The position numbers and the translations under genes were made by a program. A DNA stretch of 64,000 nt from Hoeflea sp. (GTDB lineage Bacteria; Pseudomonadota; Alphaproteobacteria; Rhizobiales; Rhizobiaceae), in the NCBI GenBank assembly GCA_020637795.1, contig JACKJT010000001.1:62001-126000 (forward strand). The letters are read 5' to 3'. Positions within the stretch are counted from its first letter, which is position 1; each line of letters opens with the position of its first letter. Of this stretch, positions 20,248-28,898 are shown one piece after another. Below the pieces are notes generated by a model. It was not told the origin of the DNA and searched no databases. It saw nothing but the letters and a program-made list of their open reading frames with translations.

Positions 20248-20874
20248 TCAGGAGTCGGTCTCGATGTACTCGCGCTTGTCGATCACGCGGTCAATCAGAC
20301 CAAATCCAAGCGCCTCTTCCGCCGTCATGAAGTGATCACGATCAAGGGTCTTTTCGACCGTTTCGTAATCCTTGCCAGTGTGGGTGACATAGACGTCGTT
20401 CAACCGGCGCTTCATCTTGATGATGTCCTGCGCGTGGCGTTCGATGTCGGAGGCCTGCCCCTGGAACCCACCGGAGGGCTGGTGCACCATGATGCGGGCG
20501 TTCGGCGTGGCAAAGCGCATGCCCTTTTCGCCGGCGCACAGCAGCAGCGATCCCATCGATGCGGCCTGGCCGATGCACAGGGTCGAAACCGCCGGCCGGA
20601 TGAACTGCATGGTGTCGTAGATCGCCATGCCGGCGGTGACCACGCCACCGGGCGAATTGATGTAGATGGCGATTTCCTTCTTCGGGTTCTCGGCCTCGAG
20701 AAACAGAAGCTGGGCGCAGACAAGCGTCGCCATGTGATCTTCAACCGGGCCGGTGATGAAGATGATGCGCTCCTTGAGGAGCCGCGAATAGATGTCGTAG
20801 GACCGTTCGCCGCGGTTTGTCTGCTCAACGACCATGGGCACCAGGGCCATGGCGTTATCAACTGTATTTTTCAT
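20248..20874 (-). CDS. clpP: ClpP proteolytic subunit
   Basis: A 208-residue serine peptidase. The catalytic Ser is in CIGQAASMGSLLLCAGEKG, the His in ARIMVHQPSGGFQG, and the Asp in the following helix region. The N-terminal VPMVVEQTNRGERSYDIYSR forms the axial loops. It assembles into a double heptameric ring capped by ClpX or ClpA. The start MKNTVDNAMALVPM at 20874 follows AGGGAAG; the upstream open frame is not conserved text. It is ordered clpP then clpX on the minus strand. Confidence 0.96.
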   Translation of the reverse strand: MKNTVDNAMALVPMVVEQTNRGERSYDIYSRLLKERIIFITGPVEDHMATLVCAQLLFLEAENPKKEIAIYINSPGGVVTAGMAIYDTMQFIRPAVSTLCIGQAASMGSLLLCAGEKGMRFATPNARIMVHQPSGGFQGQASDIERHAQDIIKMKRRLNDVYVTHTGKDYETVEKTLDRDHFMTAEEALGFGLIDRVIDKREYIETDS

Positions 20875-21299
20875 TGCGCTTCCCTTGTCAAACGGCCCGG
20901 CAGACACAAAAGCCTGCCCAGAATCAGTCTTATTGAACCCACTACATAGAGTGTGCCCCCCCGCCGCTTCAAGACGCAAGGCGCCGAAACGGTTTGGAAC
21001 CGTTGTTCACGACTGATGTTAAAGTGACGTTACGGTTTTGAAATTGTCTTTATCGAAGTGGCAATTCGGCTGGTTGACCACTCGATTCTGCCCCGTTTCC
21101 AGCCTGGCGTCTCCAGCCTTCCGGTCAAGCGTGAGAAAAAGGCGGGCGTGAGTCTGCCCGAAGGAGACCTCCAGCAGCCTGCTCTGACAGCAATCGTTAA
21201 TGTTTTGCTTTTCTTGCGCCTCGGAGTGAGTCACACTCACTTGTCAAGTCGCGGACACGGCCCGGAGAATGCCGCTGCCGCAACAAGGGAGCGTTTGTC

Positions 21300-21893
21300 A
21301 TGTCCGAGTTCTTGCCTTTCCGCCGCGGCATCGCCGCAACCATTCTGGCCGTTTCGGTCGCCTCGCCGGCGCTCGCCGGCGGCAAGACGCTGGCCTGCTA
21401 CCAGCAGGTGCACCAGCCTGCCGTCTACAGGACCGTTCATGAGCAGGTGGTCATCAGACCCGGCGGCGTTGTCCACGAGACCATCCCCGCACGCTACAGC
21501 CAGGTCACGGAGACCGTTCTCGTCGAGCCGGAACGGGTGGTGGCGCGGCACATTCCGGCCGTGACCAGGACCGTGCACCAGACCGTGATGATCCGCGACA
21601 AATCGGTTGGATGGGAGTGGCGCCACGTCCACGGCGTCAAGACGCTGTGCAAGGTGGTGCATCCGGCGCAATATGCCACGCGCGCCCAGACCGTGATCGT
21701 GCAGCCCGCCCGCACGGTGCATGAGACGATCCCGGCGCGCTATGCGCACCGCACCCGCACCGTGCTGGTTCAGCCCGAGCGCACCGTCGCCCGCCATGTG
21801 CCGCCGGTGATCAAGACGGTTGCGCGCACGGTGGAAGTCCAGCCAGCCTCGTCCGGCTGGGTGCAGGTGTCAGGCCGCAGCCGCTGCAAGTAA
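21300..21893 (+). CDS. Exported repeat protein of unknown function
   Basis: A 197-residue protein with a signal peptide (hydrophobic IAATILAVSVASPALA, cleavage near residue 26). The mature part is an internal tandem duplication with a period of 82 residues: VHETIPARY at 58-66 and 140-148, each followed by TVLVxPERxVARHxPxV. The repeat is rich in Val, Arg and His with few acidic residues, giving a basic beta-rich surface. Four Cys (LACYQQ, TLCKVV, SRCK) could form disulphides if three or four pair. An AGGGAG ribosome site precedes the ATG. Similar proteins occur in Rhizobiales, but no function is known to me. Confidence 0.75.
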   Translation: MSEFLPFRRGIAATILAVSVASPALAGGKTLACYQQVHQPAVYRTVHEQVVIRPGGVVHETIPARYSQVTETVLVEPERVVARHIPAVTRTVHQTVMIRDKSVGWEWRHVHGVKTLCKVVHPAQYATRAQTVIVQPARTVHETIPARYAHRTRTVLVQPERTVARHVPPVIKTVARTVEVQPASSGWVQVSGRSRCK

Positions 21894-22034
21894 GGCCACG
21901 GACCGTCATCCGGGCGGCAGTCGCTTTCCAGACGGTCTCGCGGGACCAGAACGCCGGGGCACGGCAGCCTGAAAGTTCACGTTTCCCGATCGTTTCGGAT
22001 TTCCCGCCCGGCAAATCCGCGTTAATGCTCGCGC

Positions 22035-23270
22035 ATGACCACGCACACGCTTTCCGTTTCGCAAAACCCCAGGGATCCCGGTTTCGTCCAGGATCCCTAT
22101 CGCTTCTATGCCGAAATGCACCGCGCCTCGCCTGTCTTCTTCTGGGAAGAGTACGGCATGTGGTGCGTGTCGGACTATGACCAGGTCAACGCGCTGCTCA
22201 GGGATCGGCGGCTTGGCCGGGAGAACCGCTGGGGCGCGCCGCTGAACCCGGTGGAGGGCCGCGGGCACCTTACCGATTTCGACCGGATCGAAAGCGGCTC
22301 GCTGCTCGAACGCGAGCCGCCTGCGCACACGCGGCTGAGAACACTGGTCAACCGCGCCTTCGTCTCGCGCTCGGTGGAGCGGCTCAGGCCGCGCATCCGC
22401 GGGCTCGCGAATGAACTGATTGACGCCCTGCCCACCGATCAACCGTTCGATCTGCTGCCGGCGTTCGCGACGCCGATCCCGCTGACGGTGATCTGCGAAT
22501 TGCTCGGCGTTCCGGTGAACCGGGCCGACGACCTGCTCAACTGGTCGCATGCGATGTGCGAGATGTATGTGCCGCACCGCGCGCCCGAGACGGAAATTCG
22601 CGCCAACCGCGCCTCGGCCGAGTTCGGCGCATTTCTGACCGCGCATATCGAGGAGCACCGGCACAATGGCGCCGACGATCTGCTTTCGGCGCTGATCGGG
22701 GTGCGCGACACCGGCGAGAAACTCTCCGACGACGAGCTGATCTCGACCTGCGTGCTGCTGCTCAATGCCGGCCACGAGGCGACCGTCCACCAGACCGGCA
22801 ACACGGTAAAGACCATCCTCGTCCAGGGCGGCGATCCCCGCCGGTTCTTCGCAACGCCGGAGCTGGCGGCGGCGACAATTGAAGAGGCGTTGCGCTATGA
22901 CGCGCCGCTGCATATGTTCACCCGCTATGCCTATGAGGAAGTCGATCTCGGCCCGGTGACGCTGAAGCCGGGCGAGCAGCTGGCGCTGCTGCTGGGGGCT
23001 GCCAACCGCGATCCGTCCGCCTTCGAGGCGCCGCATGAGTTCCGCCCCGGCAGAGCCGACCAGAAGAATGTCAGCTTCGGCGCCGGACTGCACTTCTGCA
23101 TCGGCGCGCCGTTGGCCCGGCTCGAACTGCAGGAATCGCTGTCCGTGCTGTTCGACCGGCTGCCTGACCTGAAGCTTGAAACACCGCCGCGCTACCGCGA
23201 TGGCTACCATTTCCACGGGCTCGAGCGCCTTGTTGTCCGTCAGGAAACTGAGGCTCAGAAGACGGCGTGA
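22035..23270 (+). CDS. Cytochrome P450
   Basis: A 411-residue soluble bacterial P450. It has the I-helix oxygen-activation motif LLNAGHEATVHQTGN, the K-helix ExxR in IEEALRYDAP, and the haem-binding signature VSFGAGLHFCIGAPLARLE with the axial Cys. The segment LEREPPAHTRLRTLVNRAF is typical of the CYP superfamily in bacteria. The AGHEAT form lacks the usual Thr-Thr pair but keeps one Thr. No ferredoxin or reductase gene is adjacent, so redox partners must be elsewhere. Its substrate cannot be predicted. The 3' end overlaps the convergent reductase gene by 16 bases. Confidence 0.93.
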   Translation: MTTHTLSVSQNPRDPGFVQDPYRFYAEMHRASPVFFWEEYGMWCVSDYDQVNALLRDRRLGRENRWGAPLNPVEGRGHLTDFDRIESGSLLEREPPAHTRLRTLVNRAFVSRSVERLRPRIRGLANELIDALPTDQPFDLLPAFATPIPLTVICELLGVPVNRADDLLNWSHAMCEMYVPHRAPETEIRANRASAEFGAFLTAHIEEHRHNGADDLLSALIGVRDTGEKLSDDELISTCVLLLNAGHEATVHQTGNTVKTILVQGGDPRRFFATPELAAATIEEALRYDAPLHMFTRYAYEEVDLGPVTLKPGEQLALLLGAANRDPSAFEAPHEFRPGRADQKNVSFGAGLHFCIGAPLARLELQESLSVLFDRLPDLKLETPPRYRDGYHFHGLERLVVRQETEAQKTA

Positions 23271-24277
23271 TCACCACGTTCGATACTGGCTTCGCCGCGG
23301 AGCACCTGTTCGTAGAACTCGAATAGCGTGTCTGAACCGTAGGACGGGGTGAGGTTTTCATCGTAACGGCCGGATTCCGAATCGAGCACGAGCATGGATT
23401 CCGTGGCGTAATAACGGCCGATGCGCGCCAGTTCTGCCTTGTCCCTGAGCCGCGGCGACAAGCGACCGGCGGCGCTGAGCGCGGCAATGATCACATCCAT
23501 CATCGCCACGGGGAGACGTTTATATTTCTGCTTCAGACCAAGCAGCGCAAAAAGCTTGTCGCCCTGCTGGCGAGGGGTGATTGCCGGACCGGGCCCGCCA
23601 ACCGGCAGGACCCTGTTCCACAGTCTCTGATCGGTGACGCAGCTCGCGATGAAAGTGCCGAGATCCCGGTCGCTGATCGGCTTGCAGGCGGTCAGTTCGC
23701 CATTGCCGAACAGCAGGAACGGCTTGCCCTTGCGAACCCGGTCGATCTGTCCCGAAAGAGACTTGAAAAAGGCCGTGGGCCGGACGATCGAATAGGTCAG
23801 GCCGGAGGCGATAAGCTCCGCCTCGAAGGCGAGCTTGGCTTTCTGGAATTCGAGCAGCGGCTTCTGCACACAGATCGCCGAAAGCAGCACCATCTGCGCA
23901 ATGCCCGCCTGCTTGGCGACCCCGAGGGCGATAGAGTGGGCCTGGTGATCGACCGCCCAGGCATCGCACGGCACCCCGGTGCGGGATGCCATGCAGGAGA
24001 CCAGCACATCGAAAGGTTCGCCACGAATGCCATCCCCGGAAAAGCTCGCGGGACTGAAAACGTTGCCGTGACGGACCGTTACGCCCTCCGGAAGGCCCCG
24101 CCCGGCGGGCGGCGTTGCTGCGGGTTGGGCAGCGAGCGCTGGCCGGACGAAACAGACCACCTCGTGCCCCTGTTCGATCAGTGCCTTCACCGTTGCACGG
24201 CCGATCGTGCCTGTGGCGCCCAGCACGAGGATCCGCTTGCCGCGTGAGGCAGCGCGAGAGTGGCTTTCCGCCCTCAC
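23255..24277 (-). CDS. bciA: Divinyl (proto)chlorophyllide 8-vinyl reductase-like protein (BciA type)
   Basis: A 340-residue atypical short-chain dehydrogenase. It has the N-terminal nucleotide motif ILVLGATGTIGRATVKAL, then VSCMASRTGVPCDAWAVDHQ and a long segment diagnostic for BciA-type reductases: LLSAICVQKPLLEFQKAKL, SGLTYSIVRPTAFFKSLSGQ and ACKPISDRDLGTFI. BciA reduces the C8 vinyl group of chlorophyllide precursors, a step in bacteriochlorophyll synthesis, so the host may be an aerobic anoxygenic phototroph. No other photosynthesis gene is in the window. The GTG start at 24277 is inferred from the frame. A related NAD(P)H-binding function in a non-phototroph is the main alternative. Confidence 0.72.
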   Translation of the reverse strand: MRAESHSRAASRGKRILVLGATGTIGRATVKALIEQGHEVVCFVRPALAAQPAATPPAGRGLPEGVTVRHGNVFSPASFSGDGIRGEPFDVLVSCMASRTGVPCDAWAVDHQAHSIALGVAKQAGIAQMVLLSAICVQKPLLEFQKAKLAFEAELIASGLTYSIVRPTAFFKSLSGQIDRVRKGKPFLLFGNGELTACKPISDRDLGTFIASCVTDQRLWNRVLPVGGPGPAITPRQQGDKLFALLGLKQKYKRLPVAMMDVIIAALSAAGRLSPRLRDKAELARIGRYYATESMLVLDSESGRYDENLTPSYGSDTLFEFYEQVLRGEASIERGDHAVF

Positions 24278-24280
24278 GGC

Positions 24281-24625
24281 CTACAACCGGATGACATAGT
24301 CTTTGCGAGTCGTTTCAATGACTTCCCAGCTTCCCTTGAAACCTGGTCTGAGGATGAAACTGTCGCCCGCCTTGACCGTCACAGCCTCGCCGCCATCCTC
24401 CGAGATCACTGATATTCCTTCGAGTATCCGGCAATATTCCCACTCATCGTAGGAAATCCGCCATTTGCCCGGAGTCGATTGCCAGATGCCGCAATACAGC
24501 CCGTCGCGCTCCTCGAGGTTCCAGGTGGTGTGAACCGGATCACCCGAAATCAGCTTCTCCGGATCGGGCCGGGAAACCTCGGGATCTGCGCTCGCGGCAA
24601 CGGCAAGATAGGCGGAATTCGGCAT
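24281..24625 (-). CDS. Cupin-fold protein
   Basis: A 114-residue protein starting MPNSAYLAVAASADPEVSRP. It has a small beta-barrel pattern: GIWQSTPGKWRISYDEWEYCRILEG forms the first cupin motif, and VTVKAGDSFILRPGFKGSWEV the second. It resembles the DUF861/ureidoglycolate-like cupin group (WEYC, FILRPGFKGSWEV). Such proteins bind small molecules or act as simple enzymes; no function is assigned here. Its stop is three bases from the start of the reductase gene on the same strand, so the two are likely cotranscribed. The frame is open to 24715, but that extension looks non-coding. Confidence 0.8.
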   Translation of the reverse strand: MPNSAYLAVAASADPEVSRPDPEKLISGDPVHTTWNLEERDGLYCGIWQSTPGKWRISYDEWEYCRILEGISVISEDGGEAVTVKAGDSFILRPGFKGSWEVIETTRKDYVIRL

Positions 24626-24666
24626 GGGACCTCGCAGGATGCAATCGAAGCATCTATATTGAGCGC

Positions 24667-25173
24667 ATGAGGATCGACAAGGCAATCGAAAGCACGATGG
24701 CGATGGACGAGGCAACCTGGGCTCGCCATGCCAATCCGCTGAGCTTCTGGACGCGGGTGCCGGTCCTGCTGTTGTTGACGCTTGCGATCTGGTCGCGCGC
24801 GTGGATCGGCTGGTGGTGCCTGGCGCCGGTTGCCGTTCTGCTGGCGTGGACCTTCATCAATCCGCGCGCCTTTCCGCCCCCACCGCATCTCGACGATTGG
24901 GCTTCAAAAGCCGTGCTGGGAGAGCGCCATTGGCTGGCGCGGAAGACCACACCGATTCCGGCCCATCACGCGCGCTCAGCGCTGATCCTGTCAACGCTCT
25001 CAGGCCTGTCGCTGATCCCGCTCGCCTACGGCCTGTGGGCGCTCGATCCCTGGGCCGCGTTTCTGGGTGCGATGCTCGCGTCCATGTTCAAGCTGTGGTT
25101 CTGCGACCGGATGGCCTGGTTGGCTGACGAGATGGCCGCACAGCGGATGCCAAGCCGATCTCAACAGACCTGA
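24667..25173 (+). CDS. Integral membrane protein, DUF6653-like
   Basis: A 168-residue protein with an amphipathic N-terminus (ATWARHANPLSFWTRVP), then three to four hydrophobic helices (VLLLLTLAIWSRAWIGWWCLAPVAVLLAWTF; LILSTLSGLSLIPLAYGLWAL; WAAFLGAMLASMFKLWF). The pattern MDExTWARHANPLSFWTR is characteristic of DUF6653 proteins. It also carries RHWLARKT and FCDRMAWL motifs. No activity is known. It is divergent from the cupin gene and its 3' end overlaps the convergent small exported protein by 13 bases. Confidence 0.75.
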   Translation: MRIDKAIESTMAMDEATWARHANPLSFWTRVPVLLLLTLAIWSRAWIGWWCLAPVAVLLAWTFINPRAFPPPPHLDDWASKAVLGERHWLARKTTPIPAHHARSALILSTLSGLSLIPLAYGLWALDPWAAFLGAMLASMFKLWFCDRMAWLADEMAAQRMPSRSQQT

Positions 25174-25457
25174 ACCCCGCATTCGCTGATGGTGAACTCC
25201 TCGGCGGGTTCGGTCAGCGATCCGTCGAACTGGCGACCGTCGGCGCATTGCGCGCGGGCCTCGAAGGTCAGCCGGCCTGCAAGCTCGCCTTCCTTCATGT
25301 TTAGGAAATACTCGACGGCGCAGTCCTTCTCGACCGCCAGTTGCTCGGAGAGCTGGTCGAGCCAGGCCGGATTGGCGGACTGGGCCTGGGCTACGGGCGC
25401 CAGGGCCAGGGTGGTTGCGAGTGCGAGGGAAAAGGTTCGGAGCGTGATATGAAACAT
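25161..25457 (-). CDS. Small exported protein of unknown function
   Basis: A 98-residue protein with a clear signal peptide (TLRTFSLALATTLALAPVAQA, cleavage after AQA). The mature part has four Cys (KDCAVEY, AQCADG, SECGVQVC), suggesting two disulphides in the periplasm. A strong ribosome site, CAGGAGG, lies five bases before the ATG. It is not a family I recognise. The C-terminal Cys four residues from SECG is unusual and would make a compact knot. Confidence 0.7.
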   Translation of the reverse strand: MFHITLRTFSLALATTLALAPVAQAQSANPAWLDQLSEQLAVEKDCAVEYFLNMKEGELAGRLTFEARAQCADGRQFDGSLTEPAEEFTISECGVQVC

Positions 25458-25679
25458 GGGACCTCCTGCTTCAGGTTGGGTTGAGCTTAGGCCCGCGTCC
25501 GCCCGACCGCCTTGCGGCAGATCAATCTGGCGAGGCTTCCGGCGGCGCTTGCGCGGAAAAGACCTCCAGGCCCGGCGAAGACTGGCAGTTGGACCAAAAT
25601 CAACCCATCACAATCGCCTGAACCCGGCCTTTCGCGCTCTGAACTGCGTTGCGCGAGGCCTACGGTGCTCGTGACATGA

Positions 25680-25709
25680 AACGGCCCGGCAGTGCACTAC
25701 CGGGCCGTT
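25680..25709 (-). terminator. Hairpin terminator downstream of metY
   Basis: Perfect 10-bp stem AACGGCCCGG (25680-25689) / CCGGGCCGTT (25700-25709), 10-base loop. On the minus strand only TTTCAT follows, so U-tract support is weak. It lies 23 bases past the metY stop. Confidence 0.65.
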
Positions 25710-25732
25710 CAATCTCAGACTTCACATCAACA

Positions 25733-27016
25733 TCAGGCCTTGGCGAGAGCCTGTTCGAGATCAGCGATGATGTCCTTGACGTCCTCGATGCCGACCGACA
25801 GGCGGACGACGTCGGGGCCGGCGCCGGCTGCAACCTGCTGCTCGGGCGTGAGCTGGCGGTGGGTGGTCGAGGCCGGGTGGATCACCAGCGAACGGGTGTC
25901 GCCGATATTGGCCAGATGCGAGAACATCTCGAGACCTTCCACGAACTTGACGCCCGACTCGTAACCGCCCTTGAGGCCGAAGGTGAAGACCGCGCCGCCG
26001 CCCTTGGGGGCGTAGCGCTGCTGCAGCGCGTGGTTCTCATGCTCGGGCCGGCCGGCATAGGACACCCAGCTGACCTTGTCGTGCTTGGCGAGCCAGTTGG
26101 CTACTTCCAGCGCATTGTCGGAATGACGCTGCATGCGAAGCGCCAGGGTTTCGATGCCGGTCAGGATCATGAAGGCGTTGAAGGGCGAGATCGCCGGTCC
26201 GAAATCGCGCAGCCCCAGCACGCGGCAGGCAATGGCGAAGGCGAAATTGCCGAAGGTCTCGTGCAGCACCATGCCGCCATATTCGGGACGCGGTTCGGAG
26301 AGCATCGGGTACTTGCCGGATTTCGACCAGTCGAAAGAGCCGCCATCGACGATGACGCCGCCCATCGAGTTGCCGTGACCACCGATGAACTTGGTCAGCG
26401 AGTGGACGACGATGTCGGCGCCGTGCTCGATCGGCTGGATCAGGTAGGGCGAGGCCATGGTGTTGTCGACGATCAGCGGCAGGCCGTGCTTGCGGGCCAC
26501 TTCGGCAATGGCGTTGATGTCGACGAAGGTGCCGCCAGGGTTCGCCAGGCTCTCGATGAAGATCGCCTTGGTGCGATCGTCGATCTGGCTCTCGATGCTC
26601 GCCATGTCGGCCGGATCGGCCCAGCGGACGTGCCAGTCGAAGGACTTGAAGGAATGGCCGAACTGGTTGATCGAGCCGCCATAGAGCCGGTTGGCGGCGA
26701 TGAAATTGTCGCCCGGGCTCATGATGGTGTGGAACACCAGCAGCTGGGCGGCATGGCCCGAAGCCACGGCAAGAGCAGCCGTGCCGCCTTCGAGCGCGGC
26801 GATCCGCTCCTCAAGCACGGCCTGGGTCGGGTTCATGATGCGCGTGTAGATATTGCCGAAGGCTTTCAGGCCGAACAGCGAGGCGGCGTGATCGGCATCG
26901 TCGAAGACGAAGCTGGTGGTCTGGTAGATCGGCGTGGCGCGCGCGCCGGTGGCGGGATCCGGCTGGGCCCCCGCATGAATCGCAAGCGTATTGAAACCTG
27001 GCTGATTGTTCGGCAT
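25733..27016 (-). CDS. metY: O-acetylhomoserine sulfhydrylase (PLP enzyme)
   Basis: A 427-residue PLP-dependent Cys/Met metabolism enzyme. Visible are the substrate loop TPIYQTTSFVFDDADHAASLF, the region GSINQFGHSFKSF, the cofactor Asp in LPLIVDNTMASPYL and the PLP-lysine in VVHSLTKFIGGHGNSMGG. Length and the insert around YPMLSEPRPEYGG match MetY rather than cystathionine synthase. It makes homocysteine from O-acetylhomoserine and sulfide in the cytosol. The start MPNNQPGFNTLAIHAG at 27016 follows GAGAGG. The leader folds so that CCTCTC can pair with that ribosome site; I see no SAM-II riboswitch. Confidence 0.93.
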   Translation of the reverse strand: MPNNQPGFNTLAIHAGAQPDPATGARATPIYQTTSFVFDDADHAASLFGLKAFGNIYTRIMNPTQAVLEERIAALEGGTAALAVASGHAAQLLVFHTIMSPGDNFIAANRLYGGSINQFGHSFKSFDWHVRWADPADMASIESQIDDRTKAIFIESLANPGGTFVDINAIAEVARKHGLPLIVDNTMASPYLIQPIEHGADIVVHSLTKFIGGHGNSMGGVIVDGGSFDWSKSGKYPMLSEPRPEYGGMVLHETFGNFAFAIACRVLGLRDFGPAISPFNAFMILTGIETLALRMQRHSDNALEVANWLAKHDKVSWVSYAGRPEHENHALQQRYAPKGGGAVFTFGLKGGYESGVKFVEGLEMFSHLANIGDTRSLVIHPASTTHRQLTPEQQVAAGAGPDVVRLSVGIEDVKDIIADLEQALAKA

Positions 27017-27267
27017 GGACCTCTCCCCTTGTGCCCGACTTGAATGGTGAGAGGGGTTATCCCGCATGTGTGCGCCATGGTCAAAGAAGATTTTTGCGCG
27101 ACCGGCATGCCAGGCGTGCCGCACACGGCAATTCCTGCACGAAGCAAGAAATTTCATTCCAGCCCATGCGTCCCCCTGTCGGGGCGGACCAACAGGTGCT
27201 GGCCGGCCCCGATACAAGCTCCGGTCAAGACCTCTGCCGCGACAACCGCAAGACACGAAATCGGAAC

Positions 27268-27720
27268 CTAGCCGGCAGGTTTTTCACATTCCGGCAGGCT
27301 CGAGAGCAGCCAGTCCCGCGACGGGCGGACCTGCTCGGGCAGATCCTGCAGCACATCGTCGACGACCTCGGCCGATACCGCGCTCACCTCGCAGCCATAG
27401 GCCTCGAGATCGCCGTCGGGATTGTCCTGCTTCCATTCGAGATAGTCTTCGCGCTCGAAGGCGATGGCGGCGGCGATGCCGGCCACCGGAACCACCACCA
27501 GCGCCCTACGCAACCGCGCCTTGGCCTTGGTTCTGAGAATGGCGGCGGCAATGGCCTTGCGATTGGCGATGGCCGCCGCGGCAGCGCTCGCGGTCATGGT
27601 GGTCACCTGCGCCGTCAGAGAAACCGCCCAGACCCCGAGGCTGACCGCTGTTGTCGCGAGCGAAACGCACAGCACCGCGAGAAAAGCGGTGGTCCGCATC
27701 ATTTTCAAAATCTGGAACAT
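27268..27720 (-). CDS. Membrane protein of unknown function
   Basis: A 150-residue protein beginning MFQILKMMRTTAFLAVL. It has two hydrophobic segments (FLAVLCVSLATTAVSLGVWAV and ALVVVPVAGIAAAIAFE) separated by an Ala-rich basic stretch (AAAAIANRKAIAAAILRTKAKARLRR). An acidic C-terminal tail of about 60 residues has two Cys (AYGCEVS, PECEK). The ATG at 27720 is preferred over a GTG at 27729 because GGAG is 11 bases before it. Nothing in the sequence indicates a function. Confidence 0.7.
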   Translation of the reverse strand: MFQILKMMRTTAFLAVLCVSLATTAVSLGVWAVSLTAQVTTMTASAAAAAIANRKAIAAAILRTKAKARLRRALVVVPVAGIAAAIAFEREDYLEWKQDNPDGDLEAYGCEVSAVSAEVVDDVLQDLPEQVRPSRDWLLSSLPECEKPAG

Positions 27721-27827
27721 GATCCGCACTACTCCGTGTCATGACACCGGCTCGCGGCATTGCGAAGGATGCAAGCGAAGACCGCGGGCCCGTCATCCCG
27801 CAAGACAGTGGCGCGAAAGCGGCAAGG

Positions 27828-28370
27828 TCAGGCGCCGCTGCTATCTTCCGGCTTGGTCCTGAGCCCATAGCTCTGAAATCCAGACCGCATCACCGGTTTG
27901 CGCGAGGAAATCATGCCCGAGTTGACGCCGTTCCAGCCGATCTCGCCCGAAAGCCGCGCGTATTCGATCTTGGGGCAGCGGTTCATCACCACCTTCAGGC
28001 CTGTCGCTTCGGCGCGGGCGGCAGCCTCGTCATGCCGGACGGTCAATTGCATCCAGACGACCTTCGGCAAGGGATCGAGCGCCAGGGTTTCCTCGACAAT
28101 TACCGGCACGGCATCGGAGGCGCGGAAAATGTCGACCATGTCGATGGCGACCGGAATGTCGCTGAGCCGCGCGTAGGTCATCTGCCCGAGAATGGGCTTG
28201 CCTGCCTGGCCGGGATTGACCGGTATGACCTGGTAGCCCTTGTCGAGCATGTATTTCATGACGAAGAAGCTCGGCCGGACATCATTGGCGGACGCCCCGA
28301 CCACGGCGATGGTCTTGACCGACTGCAGGATGCCGGAAATGTAGGCGTTGTCGTAGCTGTCGTGGTCCAT
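27828..28370 (-). CDS. CoA-binding domain protein (YccU-like)
   Basis: A 180-residue protein consisting of a single CoA_binding (Rossmann) domain: SVKTIAVVGASANDVRPSFFV, GYQVIPVNPGQAGKPILGQM, DIPVAIDMVDIFRASDAVP and WMQLTVRHDEAAARAEATGL. It ends with the NRCPKIEY motif. Family members bind CoA or NAD-like nucleotides, and no reaction is established. The start MDHDSYDNAY at 28370 is chosen because the preceding frame has a proline-rich non-conserved lead. An extended C-terminal tail (about 35 residues) goes beyond the usual domain. Confidence 0.85.
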   Translation of the reverse strand: MDHDSYDNAYISGILQSVKTIAVVGASANDVRPSFFVMKYMLDKGYQVIPVNPGQAGKPILGQMTYARLSDIPVAIDMVDIFRASDAVPVIVEETLALDPLPKVVWMQLTVRHDEAAARAEATGLKVVMNRCPKIEYARLSGEIGWNGVNSGMISSRKPVMRSGFQSYGLRTKPEDSSGA

Positions 28371-28508
28371 GGTCGGCCTTCCGGAGTGATCGTCTCCAAG
28401 ATGTGGCAATCGCAGGAGGTGACGTCAAGCGCGGGAGTTCTTGCCTTCATCCCGATCTGCGCCACAATTGTCTGTATGCTCAATCCAGTGGCCCTATGGA
28501 GAGACCCG

Positions 28509-28883
28509 ATGACAGAGACGTTCAATCCCATCCGGAAGATGCTGCCGGCAGCCGTGGTCGTTGCAGCAACATTGGCCGCGGTGGCCAGTCCGGCGCATGC
28601 GATCAGCCGCATCGAGACCACGAAGACCGATTGCAGCGTCATTCGCGCAACGCTGATCCGCGAGGGCGCGGCGATCCTGAGATACACCTCGAAGCGAGGG
28701 CTGCCGATCTATGACCGCTACGTCGGTTCTTCGCTGCTGTGCGAAAGCCCGTCGGTCGGCGTCTGGGCCCGGGTGCCGGCGCGCGACACCAATTCCTGCC
28801 GGGTGATCCGCTGCGACCCGCATGCTCTTGATGAAGACGAGGGGCTGATCGGTTTCCGCCCGCTGTTGCAGCTGAAGCCGTAA
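28509..28883 (+). CDS. Exported hypothetical protein
   Basis: A 124-residue protein with a signal peptide (AAVVVAATLAAVASPAHA, cleavage near residue 31). The mature part has TTKTDCSVIRATLIREGAAILRY, YDRYVGSSLLCESPS and TNSCRVIRCDPHALD, with four Cys that could form two disulphides. GGAGA precedes the ATG by seven bases. Similar short exported proteins occur in Rhizobiales without known function. It is convergent with the GNAT gene downstream. Confidence 0.75.
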   Translation: MTETFNPIRKMLPAAVVVAATLAAVASPAHAISRIETTKTDCSVIRATLIREGAAILRYTSKRGLPIYDRYVGSSLLCESPSVGVWARVPARDTNSCRVIRCDPHALDEDEGLIGFRPLLQLKP

Positions 28884-28898
28884 CCGACCGAGCGGCCA

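Noticed and set aside
27017..27150. SAM-II riboswitch before metY
   Set aside because: SAM-II elements often precede rhizobial methionine genes, but I could not find the conserved pseudoknot text in this leader.
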